The notes under the pieces were generated by a model. That model was not told the origin of the DNA. It searched no databases and saw only the letters and a list, made by a program, of their open reading frames with translations. Both the position numbers and the translations under genes were made by a program. A stretch of 64,000 bases of DNA. Source: Novipirellula artificiosorum (GTDB taxonomy: Bacteria > Planctomycetota > Planctomycetia > Pirellulales > Pirellulaceae). This document shows, piece by piece, positions 35,425-43,644 of the stretch. Every line of letters starts with the position of its first letter. The stretch's first letter is position 1. The stretch is taken from contig NZ_SJPV01000009.1 in NCBI RefSeq assembly GCF_007860135.1, positions 124,001 through 188,000 on the forward strand, given 5' to 3'.

Positions 35425-38400
35425 CTACCACTTGCAGATCGCATCAATGTAGTCGGAACTTCCGTCGCGTTTCCATGGATCGAGTTGAGCCTGCGACTTG
35501 AGCTGCTGTCCTCGACGAAGCGGCACGACCCAAAACCGACAGCCTATCTCGGGCAGTGAGGTCATATCTCCCCAGAGCTTTTCAAATTGAGCCACCGGGA
35601 AGACATCTTCTTGAGCGTTGCCCCAACGCTTTTTGACGTCTTTCAAAGTGATATACGTCGGTAATCGCAGCGCCATCTTACGAACCGCTTGATCCACTTT
35701 TGATTGCACCGCAAGGTCGGCACGTGTCAACCCAAACGAGTCCAGTAGCCCATCGATCTCAATCCACGTCGTCATCGAGTTGTAAAACGGCAATTCAAAC
35801 TCGACTTGTTCGTTGGGCATTGCCAAGCCTTCTACCAAACGCGGTCGACCATTGACCAAGGCCAATCCGCCGCCACGGTCTTCGAGACGGCGCGTGATGA
35901 CTTCAAAGCCAAGCGTCGTGCCCGAGTCCATATGCCGACCGAGCACGCCGGGATCGACATTGGCGCCAAGTGTATCGATGTTGTGAAGCATCAGATGCTG
36001 CAATTGGCTCTGCCTGTCGAGCATTTTCCCGAGCACGCCACTACGTAGCATGTTGGGAATCTCGTACCAATGACCAACCGGATGGATACACTGACTCGGC
36101 ACGTTGTCGGTATAATCCATGGCTTCACCGGACGACTTGGCCCATCCAATCAACGCCGCCCGAAGACTCTCTCGCACCTTCTGCTGCTGCTCGTCAAGGA
36201 TCTGTTGAGAGGTTTCCTCCCACAAAAATCGCAAGTCGCGAACGGTAGGGACCATTCGCAATCCGACGCTTTTTCCTGTCGACACCATCACGTTATCACC
36301 AAATCCGAACGACTCGTGACGATCTAAGTATTCGCGAATCGGCCCGTCGGTAAGATGACTGGTCGTAAAAACATGCGGGATCGAGCCACCATGTTTGGCA
36401 GTCATCGCACGATTCTTAGCCAGATGAACTTCCAAGAAACTGCGATGACGTCCAGCAAAACGGCTAAAAGGGTGGAGTGCCTTACACACGCCCGCTCCTT
36501 CGGTCCAGCGACTACCGACACCCGCTGCCAAGCTTACCACCGCGACGCGTCCCTCGTTGATGGCTTGGCGGCCCAGATCCACGTACTTCTTCTCGATTCC
36601 TTCCCGCAAATCTGTCACATGTTCTGGATGCACGTTTTCGATCGTCGTGTTGACTGGCAACCGATTTTGGGCTAACCCAATCCGGCCGCTCAGCAAGTCG
36701 GAACGAATCTGCTCGTGCTCGACCCGGTCAAACCCAATCTCCGCCAAGACCTTTTGTAACGACCGATGCTCCTGTCCCTCCGCGGTTACCGATGGCAACA
36801 CGCTGCGAAGCAACAAGCCAGCTGTGTTACGGCCCGACGGTGAATCGCTAACCCGTTGGCTAATCCGTTGCAGTTCATTTCGCGTACTCAGCGTCAACTC
36901 GCGTATCGGTGTTCGCAGCAAAGCCGGCAACACCAGCGCGTAGTACCGATCAGGCAACATTGCTTCCTCACCCGACAACAACTCGGCATCGGTTCCTTTG
37001 TCATTGATCGAAAAATCATAGACCACGGGGTCCATCGCAAAGGGCAATGACGTCGCCAAAGACTGTTTCGTCTCCACCATCGCTTGACCAAGCCACTGTT
37101 GCGCTTCGGGCTTGATGGCGGGATCAAAAATGAAGCCCATGCCACCGCCGGCCATCCCTCCGAGCATCCAAAATCCCCAAAACTGTTCGCCGTACCGGTC
37201 TCGGCACTGTTCGATCAGCAAATCGGTGAAACGATTGGTCGCCCAGGGGATAATGGTTTGCAGTGGCCCTTCAAAATTCCGCGTGGTCACGTCACCCACG
37301 TGTCGGATGTCGCCTGCTTGAAGCGACGCAACGACTTCATCCAAGATCGCCATCGCTTCTTTGCGTCCCTGCCATTCCTTCTCACTACGTAGAAGGTAAT
37401 GTTCCGTCACCATTTCCAAAATCGGTCCGACGTTTTGAGCCATGCCGCCGTGAACAAGCACGAGGCTATCTTGGATCTTTTGACGCGTCGCATCGCTAAT
37501 CGTTTCATGATCCAAGACATGATGAACCGGCATCAAGCGACCACGACTGATACCGTATTCCGGATCACCGGACTCGGCCGCGGTACCACAAATCAATTTG
37601 ATGCCGGGCCACACGCCACCCGAATCCTGCCACCCGCCGCCGCTGCCACCAATCCACTCTCCGAGAATGGCACGCGCCGCGACAAGCCGACGATCCCGTT
37701 CTTCTAGTGTCCCCGTTAACGTTTTCACTTGCCCCGTGGCCCGCATCAGGATCGAAATCAACGATCCGAGCAGATTGGTGGACACCGCCAACCGCGACCC
37801 TTTCGGAATATCGTTGACCTTGCTGACCACCTCCAAACCGCGACCGGGGCCGAGCATCACACCGAGCAGATCGGCGATCGATTCACGGCAACCTTCTAGC
37901 CCCGGAGGGACGATACCGGATGCGATCAGTGCAGCCTTCAACAACCCGAGGTAGTCTCGCGCGAAGTCGAAGGTTTCCGAGATCGAACCAATACTGGTCG
38001 TCGCCCCAAGATCGACGCTCGCCAAACGAATCACAGGCTCATCGATGACACGCAAGTAAGTTTCGATCGGCGGCTTGGTTTCGGAATCACGACCGCGGAC
38101 ACCAAGGTCGACCGACACATTGAGAACGCGCGCACCTTCAGGAAAATCCATCCCCAGAAAAAAAATGTCGCTCCAAGCGCTGTGCGAAAAATCCATTCGT
38201 ACAGCCGTCGTTTCCTTCAGCAAGGGTGTGGTGTGGGTCGTCGGGTCGATTTCAAGAAGCTCGGGGCGAATCCTCAAGGGATGATCGGCGGGATGACCGA
38301 CGCGAAACATCCATTGATTGCCTCGAACCGTACGGACGCTACGGCGAACCTGGTCGGCGAGCGTCTGAAACCCCAGTTGATGGTAGGCGTTGGCGAGTGC

Positions 38401-38742
38401 ACTCGACAATGCGTCATTGGGTCCCTGCTGCTGCTGAGTTGCCAGAAAACAATCGATCGCCTCTTTAAACCGCCGCGACAACAAATGCTCATAGCCCTCG
38501 TAGGGAATTTCGCCCAACTGAGTGATTGGCAACCGGTTTGGTAAATGATACCGATAAATCGCGGACAGAAAGAACAACGCCCGCACGCGTCGATACAGGT
38601 TGCTCTCGTTCCGCCGGAACGCATCCAATTGAGCGATGTCGCCCAACAAGGCTTCCAACGTCGCGTCACGACAACAGGAATCGAGTGATTGGTTTCGTAT
38701 CGAATCGTCATCGGAGGTTATGATTTGGATAAGCCGGTTCAC
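35425..38742 (-). CDS. Fusion of fucokinase-type GHMP kinase and UDPGP-type uridylyltransferase
   Basis: 1105 residues. The first 150 are helical. Residues about 180-560 follow the GHMP/fucokinase plan: RLASVDLGATTSIG, IPKGSRLAVSTNLLGSL (equivalent of the P-x-G-x-G-L-S-S loop, here altered), then GGSGGGWQDSGGVWPGIK, the fucokinase GGGWQDQ signature. From about 730 a UDPGP-like nucleotidyltransferase begins: VVSLAAGVGSRWTEGAGVCKAL, NIDTLGANVDPGVLG, GGLALVNGRPRLVEG, and the end FYNSMTTWIEIDGLL. Domain order is the reverse of bacterial Fkp (transferase first). It probably turns a free sugar into sugar-1-P and then an activated nucleotide sugar. It overlaps the GalU-like gene by 4 bp. Confidence 0.85.
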   Translation of the reverse strand: MNRLIQIITSDDDSIRNQSLDSCCRDATLEALLGDIAQLDAFRRNESNLYRRVRALFFLSAIYRYHLPNRLPITQLGEIPYEGYEHLLSRRFKEAIDCFLATQQQQGPNDALSSALANAYHQLGFQTLADQVRRSVRTVRGNQWMFRVGHPADHPLRIRPELLEIDPTTHTTPLLKETTAVRMDFSHSAWSDIFFLGMDFPEGARVLNVSVDLGVRGRDSETKPPIETYLRVIDEPVIRLASVDLGATTSIGSISETFDFARDYLGLLKAALIASGIVPPGLEGCRESIADLLGVMLGPGRGLEVVSKVNDIPKGSRLAVSTNLLGSLISILMRATGQVKTLTGTLEERDRRLVAARAILGEWIGGSGGGWQDSGGVWPGIKLICGTAAESGDPEYGISRGRLMPVHHVLDHETISDATRQKIQDSLVLVHGGMAQNVGPILEMVTEHYLLRSEKEWQGRKEAMAILDEVVASLQAGDIRHVGDVTTRNFEGPLQTIIPWATNRFTDLLIEQCRDRYGEQFWGFWMLGGMAGGGMGFIFDPAIKPEAQQWLGQAMVETKQSLATSLPFAMDPVVYDFSINDKGTDAELLSGEEAMLPDRYYALVLPALLRTPIRELTLSTRNELQRISQRVSDSPSGRNTAGLLLRSVLPSVTAEGQEHRSLQKVLAEIGFDRVEHEQIRSDLLSGRIGLAQNRLPVNTTIENVHPEHVTDLREGIEKKYVDLGRQAINEGRVAVVSLAAGVGSRWTEGAGVCKALHPFSRFAGRHRSFLEVHLAKNRAMTAKHGGSIPHVFTTSHLTDGPIREYLDRHESFGFGDNVMVSTGKSVGLRMVPTVRDLRFLWEETSQQILDEQQQKVRESLRAALIGWAKSSGEAMDYTDNVPSQCIHPVGHWYEIPNMLRSGVLGKMLDRQSQLQHLMLHNIDTLGANVDPGVLGRHMDSGTTLGFEVITRRLEDRGGGLALVNGRPRLVEGLAMPNEQVEFELPFYNSMTTWIEIDGLLDSFGLTRADLAVQSKVDQAVRKMALRLPTYITLKDVKKRWGNAQEDVFPVAQFEKLWGDMTSLPEIGCRFWVVPLRRGQQLKSQAQLDPWKRDGSSDYIDAICKW

Positions 38743-39596
38743 TTCGCCCGTTCCTCCTCAGTCCGGCTGGCAAGCAGGTCCACAAGTTCCGTCAGAATCT
38801 GGTCGCGATCTTTGCCTGAAAGACCGATCGCCAATTGTGCATTGAGCAGCCCATAGGTCAGCCCTAAGTTGTACCGTGAGCCATGCACTTTATAGGCCAA
38901 ATAACGTTGCCGAGACGAAAGGATCGCGAGTGCGTCGGATAACGTCGCTTTCGGCCGTCCGCCTTCAGCGAGCAACTGCTCAATCGCAGCCATCACCTGA
39001 CTGGTCAGCACATGCATGCCGAAGAACCCAAGGTAATGCCCCGATCGCAGCCCAGGCGTCACCAATTCTTGCTCTGCAAAGGTCGGCGTTGGTTTCTCGA
39101 CAACGCGTTCGACTTCGTAAACGTCGCTACGACGAGGAATGAGTGGGCCGCTGACGATTCCAAAATAGGGCAGCTTGTTTTCACGAGTCGACTGGACCGC
39201 AGAGACCGAACACTCAAATTCGTTAGCGACTTGGATCAATTGCCTTGCACAAGGCACCGCTGCGGAAGTCAAATACAAATGGTCGCCGACCAGGTGCAAG
39301 AAGGGATCATCGCCGACAAAGGACTTCGCCTGATGAATGGCATCTGCATAACCGTTGGGCTCAGACTGTTCCACAAACACGATGCTGCCAAGGTGCGTCC
39401 CCGCGGCCTGTTCGTAGGCATCCTGATCGCCAGGTCGAATCACCACACAGATCTCCTCAACGCCTGCAGCGGTGGTTTCCTCCACGACAAGTTGCAGCGC
39501 CGTTTTCACCTCACCCTTGCGATCGACCAACTGCTGCAGCGGTAAGGTGTTTTGATTCGGGGCGGCCGCAGTGATGACGGCTTTTTGGACCTGCAT
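38739..39596 (-). CDS. GalU-like nucleotidyltransferase with degenerate N-terminal loop
   Basis: 285 residues. Overall it matches bacterial UTP-glucose-1-phosphate uridylyltransferases: TALQLVVEETTAAGVEEICVVIRPGD, LHLVGDHLYL, KLPYFGIVSG, YEVERVVEKPTP, and GLTYGLLNAQLAIGL. The usual start V-I-P-A-A-G-x-G-T-R-x-L-P is replaced by VITAAAPNQNTLPLQQL, with no Gly-Thr-Arg, and the Lys of PK is missing. So catalysis may be lost, or the binding mode changed. Its start is joined by ATGA-type overlap to the downstream fusion kinase/uridylyltransferase, pointing to one complex or pathway. The lutABC genes lie upstream on the same strand. Confidence 0.85.
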   Translation of the reverse strand: MQVQKAVITAAAPNQNTLPLQQLVDRKGEVKTALQLVVEETTAAGVEEICVVIRPGDQDAYEQAAGTHLGSIVFVEQSEPNGYADAIHQAKSFVGDDPFLHLVGDHLYLTSAAVPCARQLIQVANEFECSVSAVQSTRENKLPYFGIVSGPLIPRRSDVYEVERVVEKPTPTFAEQELVTPGLRSGHYLGFFGMHVLTSQVMAAIEQLLAEGGRPKATLSDALAILSSRQRYLAYKVHGSRYNLGLTYGLLNAQLAIGLSGKDRDQILTELVDLLASRTEEERAK

Positions 39597-39688
39597 GGTG
39601 TTGGAACACTCCTAGTGAAAACTCAATCATCGACAGGAAACAATCACCCGGAACTCGCTGCCGAAGCGAGACACCGGTCCGCTTCGTG

Positions 39689-40324
39689 CTAAGGGGTCAA
39701 AAACACCTGCAAGGCACGGCACCCATGGGCTCCGAGCACAAGCGATTGTTCGATATCCGCGGTCTTGCTCGGACCCGCTACGAAAACGCCAAATCGCGAG
39801 ATGGGTGTGCCAAGTCTGGCGTACCCTTCGTGCATATGGTGCACCATTTCTCGCCGCGAAAGCACAATCGCAAGATACTGTGCAATAAACAGCAGCACGC
39901 GATGAGGTAGCGTCGAGCCATCAATCCAGATCGCACCGTTTTCGGCAACACCGAATTCGCCTTTCGCAATCGTCCAGTCGACCGCGGCAAGGTCGTGCGG
40001 GTCATGGATCTTGGAAAGATCAAAACTGCCTTTGACGGCTTCGGGAACCAACGACACGACCCGCTGGGCATTCGAAAACACCTCAATCTGATTCAAAATC
40101 TCGGTGACTTGGTCAGGCTGATCCACCAAATGGACCTCACCACCCACGCTCTGCAACATCTCTGTGAATTTCGCGAGTGGCTCCTCGAACGAAGTCAGTT
40201 TGGAAGCATCGACCGTGGGAAGGCCAGCGGAGCGAACCGGACGCAGAGTCAAGCGATCCAAAATGGCTTGTCGACCGGTTGTGTCAGCCGCTTGAGAGGT
40301 GAGTTGTGGCGTCATGGGTCTCAT
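39689..40324 (-). CDS. lutC: Lactate utilization protein LutC
   Basis: 211 residues from ATG at 40324, where the ATGA overlap with the lutB stop supports translational coupling; the longer frame to 40636 is antisense to lutB logic. The LUD domain features are VDWTIAKGEFGVAENGAIWIDGS and VAGPSKTADIEQSLVLGAHG. LutABC oxidises L-lactate to pyruvate with electron transfer to the membrane. LutC itself lacks iron-sulfur motifs. It is third in the lutA-lutB-lutC operon, followed by a 93-bp gap to the GalU-like gene. Confidence 0.93.
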   Translation of the reverse strand: MRPMTPQLTSQAADTTGRQAILDRLTLRPVRSAGLPTVDASKLTSFEEPLAKFTEMLQSVGGEVHLVDQPDQVTEILNQIEVFSNAQRVVSLVPEAVKGSFDLSKIHDPHDLAAVDWTIAKGEFGVAENGAIWIDGSTLPHRVLLFIAQYLAIVLSRREMVHHMHEGYARLGTPISRFGVFVAGPSKTADIEQSLVLGAHGCRALQVFLTP

Positions 40325-41703
40325 TTTCGGTTCTTGGCATACCAGTGGCGGAAACTCTCTTTGGGCGGCTCGGGCAACTCGCGAGCGATCGTCCAGGTGT
40401 TCAACCGATGATGCGTTGCCCAATGTGGCAGCACCTTTAACGACGCTCGACCGACCCAACCGGCAAACGAAAACAGCCGTGCACTGCGAAACAATAATGA
40501 TGCCATCTTCATACTGATTCGCTTGTCGTAGGAAAGCAGCTTCAGGTTGCCGATCTCTTTTCGCCACGCCAACAATTGATGATGCAATGGAATCTTGACC
40601 GGACAAACATCCGTACAAGACCCGCACAAACTGCATGCGAAAGGCAGACTTTTGTGTTTTGATGAATCACGAGTCGGCGACAAGACGGAACCGATCGGGC
40701 CAGGAATGGTCGCCCGATAGCTATGCCCACCACTGCGTCGATAGACTGGGCACGTGTTCATGCAGGCACCGCAACGGATACAATGAAGGGCATCACGAAA
40801 TGCGTCGCTCTGACGCAATCGACTGCGTCCGTTGTCGACAAGCACGATATGCAGTTCGCTGTGGCTGTCTCTCGGACCATGGAAATGGGACGTGTACGTC
40901 GTAATCGGCTGGCCAGTGGCCGAGCGGGCAAGCAGTCGCAGGAAGACTGCAAGATCTTCGAAACGGGGAACCAATTTTTCGATCCCCATGCAGGCAATGT
41001 GGACATTTGGCAACGAAGCCCCTAAGTCTGCATTGCCCTCATTGGTGCAAACCACAAATCCCCCGGTTTCCGCGATCGCAAAATTGACTCCCGTGATACC
41101 AACCTCACCAGCCAAAAACTTGTCGCGCAAATGCCCTCGCGCCGCTTCCGTCAAATACTTTGGATCGGCCGCTCCCTCGTCCGTTCCCAAATGCTCGTGA
41201 AACGTCTCACCAACCTCCTCTTTCTTCAAATGGATCGCTGGCAAGACGATGTGACTCGGCGTTTCATGTCGCAATTGAACAATGCGTTCGCCAAGGTCCG
41301 TGTCGACGACGTCGATGCCATTGGCCTCGAGAAAAGGATTCAAACCACATTCCTCGGTAAGCATTGATTTGCTTTTGACGATTCGGTGGGTGTCATGATC
41401 ACGAAGGATCTTTAAGACAATTCGATTGTGCTCCTCGGCATCCGCAGCCCAATGAACGACGGCTCCCAGAGCAGTTGCGTTGCGTTCGAATTCCGTCAAG
41501 TAATCGCCAAGATTCGCGATCGTCGCCGTTTTGATCTGCGACGCCAACGACCGCAAATATTCCCATTCGGGAACCGACGATGCTTGCTTGTCCCGTTTGC
41601 TACGAACGAACCAGAGCGCCTTGTCATGCCACGGCGCACGATCGGGGTTGGTGACAAAGGGGCGAGCGGCCGCGGGATGGTCAACAATTGGAAGCATGTT
41701 CAT
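40321..41703 (-). CDS. lutB: Lactate utilization iron-sulfur protein LutB
   Basis: 460 residues. The N-terminal LUD domain includes KSKSMLTEECGLNPFLE, VGITGVNFAIAETGGFVVCTNEGNADL, and ACMGIEKLVPRFEDL. Two 4Fe-4S ferredoxin motifs follow: CIRCGACMNTCPVYR and CSLCGSCTDVCPVKI. The C-terminal helix-rich part is typical of LutB/YkgF. It should carry electrons from lactate to the respiratory chain with LutA and LutC. The gene starts 15 bp after lutA and overlaps lutC by 4 bp. Confidence 0.95.
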   Translation of the reverse strand: MNMLPIVDHPAAARPFVTNPDRAPWHDKALWFVRSKRDKQASSVPEWEYLRSLASQIKTATIANLGDYLTEFERNATALGAVVHWAADAEEHNRIVLKILRDHDTHRIVKSKSMLTEECGLNPFLEANGIDVVDTDLGERIVQLRHETPSHIVLPAIHLKKEEVGETFHEHLGTDEGAADPKYLTEAARGHLRDKFLAGEVGITGVNFAIAETGGFVVCTNEGNADLGASLPNVHIACMGIEKLVPRFEDLAVFLRLLARSATGQPITTYTSHFHGPRDSHSELHIVLVDNGRSRLRQSDAFRDALHCIRCGACMNTCPVYRRSGGHSYRATIPGPIGSVLSPTRDSSKHKSLPFACSLCGSCTDVCPVKIPLHHQLLAWRKEIGNLKLLSYDKRISMKMASLLFRSARLFSFAGWVGRASLKVLPHWATHHRLNTWTIARELPEPPKESFRHWYAKNRK

Positions 41704-41718
41704 GGTTTCGTCCGACCT

Positions 41719-42504
41719 CTACTTCGCATTGGTTTTCTTGAGTTTTCGGCCAGCCAGAACCTGAGCAACATGCATCACCTCAATCGGGGATTTTTCACGG
41801 CGAATCAAACCTTGCAGATGCATCAAACAGCTCATATCGGCCGATACAATCACCTCGCTGCCCGATCCGACATGATCGGCGACGCGGTCGCGCCCCATAG
41901 CGGCGGACACGTCTGCCTCATTGACCGCAAACGTCCCACCAAAACCACAGCATTCATCCGGTCGACTCAAGTCACACCACTCAACGTCTTTGACAAGATT
42001 CATCAACTGACGCACCTTGTTGTCGCGCACCGTCATGTTCTCGCTCGAGGGACCAAGCCGCAGTTCGCGCAGTCCGTGACAACTCTGGTGCAGCGAAACC
42101 CGGTGCGGGAAACAAACGTCCTGTCCTTCGATTTTCAGTTCCTGGATCTGCAATTCGTCATACAAGAATTCGCACAGATCGAAGGTGCGCTGCTTGACAT
42201 GCAGGAACGCATCGTCATCCTCGGCAAAATAGTCATCGTAATGGTTGCGAACCATCGACGTGCACGAACCGGACGGACAAACGATCGAATCAAACGGGGC
42301 AAAAATGTCGACAAAACGGCGTGCCACGGGGGCACAATCCGCGGTACAACCGGTGTTGGCCATCGGTTGACCACAACACGTTTGCTCGGGCGGAAAGACA
42401 ACGTCCACTCCGAGACGCTCGAGAAGTTCGAGCGTTGCGATCGCCACTTCGGGGTAGAATTGGTCGAGGTAACAGGGAACAAAAAGTGCAACAGTCATTC
42501 GCAT
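41719..42504 (-). CDS. lutA: Lactate utilization protein LutA (CCG-domain)
   Basis: 261 residues. Two CCG-type domains typical of LutA/YkgE and heterodisulfide reductase-like proteins: TCCGQPMANTGC and ECCGFGGTFAV, with CPSGSC and HQSCHGLRELRLG nearby, all candidates for unusual Fe-S binding. It is first in the lutABC operon. No lactate permease or LutR regulator is adjacent; the DUF4332 gene lies 138 bp upstream. Confidence 0.95.
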   Translation of the reverse strand: MRMTVALFVPCYLDQFYPEVAIATLELLERLGVDVVFPPEQTCCGQPMANTGCTADCAPVARRFVDIFAPFDSIVCPSGSCTSMVRNHYDDYFAEDDDAFLHVKQRTFDLCEFLYDELQIQELKIEGQDVCFPHRVSLHQSCHGLRELRLGPSSENMTVRDNKVRQLMNLVKDVEWCDLSRPDECCGFGGTFAVNEADVSAAMGRDRVADHVGSGSEVIVSADMSCLMHLQGLIRREKSPIEVMHVAQVLAGRKLKKTNAK

Positions 42505-42642
42505 CTCGTCGCGGAAAATGCCTCACCGACGGGCCGAGTTGCCACGGTCGGGCAGTCAGTATAGCCGCTGACGAGCGAATTGGCGAAGGTGGAAGGGGGA
42601 AGAAGGTCCCTCCACACGAAACGACCCCGCTGAACCCTCGGT

Positions 42643-43281
42643 TCAGGCCGCGTCGACCGTATAGAAACTGCGACTGGAAAGCTCGGCTTCGCAGGCATGG
42701 ATCCAACTGCGGATTCGCTTGACGCTCGGTAACCGCCGACCCCGCACCAATCGTTGCCCCGTGCTGCTGTCCGCGAACCGCTGCAGGTCGCGATACAGCA
42801 TCATCGGCGATTCCATGGCCAATCCTCGAACACTGCGGCGATGGATGCTGATCAACAGCAACGCGTCGCGAGGCATCATCCCGGGAACCGTCGCCGCGAA
42901 ACGGATCGCATGCCGGTATCGCTTGATCAGTCGAACGGCCTTTTTAGGGGAATTGAACTTTGTTGCCAACGACTTCAGATCCGCGGCGATCAGGTCGCCA
43001 GCGGTTTCGATACCGAACTGTTGAAGTTGTTCGCATCGATTCGAGGGACACAACTTGGTGTGCTCGAGCCTCATGCTCAGAAGCCATTCCCGATGATTCT
43101 TTGTCGTCGCCCCCCCCAACGTCCTGTCCGGCAACGAGGGGAGGTGAAGCGTGGAATTCGGCGCTCGAGTGCTAGCACGGTTCAAGTGTGCAAATAAGAC
43201 AACATGGTCTCTCGACGATGGGTCAACGGGCATCGGAGCTTGCGGGGACCGAGAAAACAGTCGAAGAAAAGATCGCAGCAT
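42643..43281 (-). CDS. DUF4332 helix-hairpin-helix protein
   Basis: 212 residues. From about residue 60 the sequence matches DUF4332: SMRLEHTKLCPSNRCEQLQQFGIETAGDLIAADLKSLA, then a second helical block with KRYRHAIRFAATVPGMMPRDALLLISIHRRSVRGLA. The Leu/Gly patterns LQQFGIETAGDLI suggest helix-hairpin-helix motifs that often bind DNA. The N-terminal 55 residues are Pro/Ser/Arg rich and probably disordered. Function is unknown. It stands before lutA on the same strand but likely has its own promoter. Confidence 0.8.
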   Translation of the reverse strand: MLRSFLRLFSRSPQAPMPVDPSSRDHVVLFAHLNRASTRAPNSTLHLPSLPDRTLGGATTKNHREWLLSMRLEHTKLCPSNRCEQLQQFGIETAGDLIAADLKSLATKFNSPKKAVRLIKRYRHAIRFAATVPGMMPRDALLLISIHRRSVRGLAMESPMMLYRDLQRFADSSTGQRLVRGRRLPSVKRIRSWIHACEAELSSRSFYTVDAA

Positions 43282-43644
43282 GGTTGTGTTCCGAGTGAGA
43301 AGAGAAAAGAAAGTGGGGACACTCGAAATCAGCGATTACCCAACCGAAGCGTGGCGACGCCAGAGGAATTTCGGAAAAAGTTGCACAAACGGAACCACTT
43401 CGCTCAAGTCGCCGAACACCACCTATTCAGAGTCGCCGCCCCCCCCGCTTGGTCCTGGCGCTCGAAAACATGGCTTCTTGATACCGGAGACCGAATCGAC
43501 TCAGGATTGGCGTCGACTTTGCCGATCATTCGGATTATAGGGAGCACTGCATGCGCCGCTTCGATGCTGCAGGTTTCCAAAGACTGATCAGCCCAACCCT
43601 AAATCACGCTGAAAAAGACACTCCACACAAGAGACTACTAAGCG
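43282..43644. other. Intergenic region
   Basis: About 360 bp between the divergent DUF4332 and ExeA-like genes. Promoters for both are expected here; no gene or strong repeat is seen. Confidence 0.45.

Noticed and set aside
41428..42564. 378-codon plus-strand open frame
   Set aside because: Antisense to lutB and lutA, which are clear from motifs.
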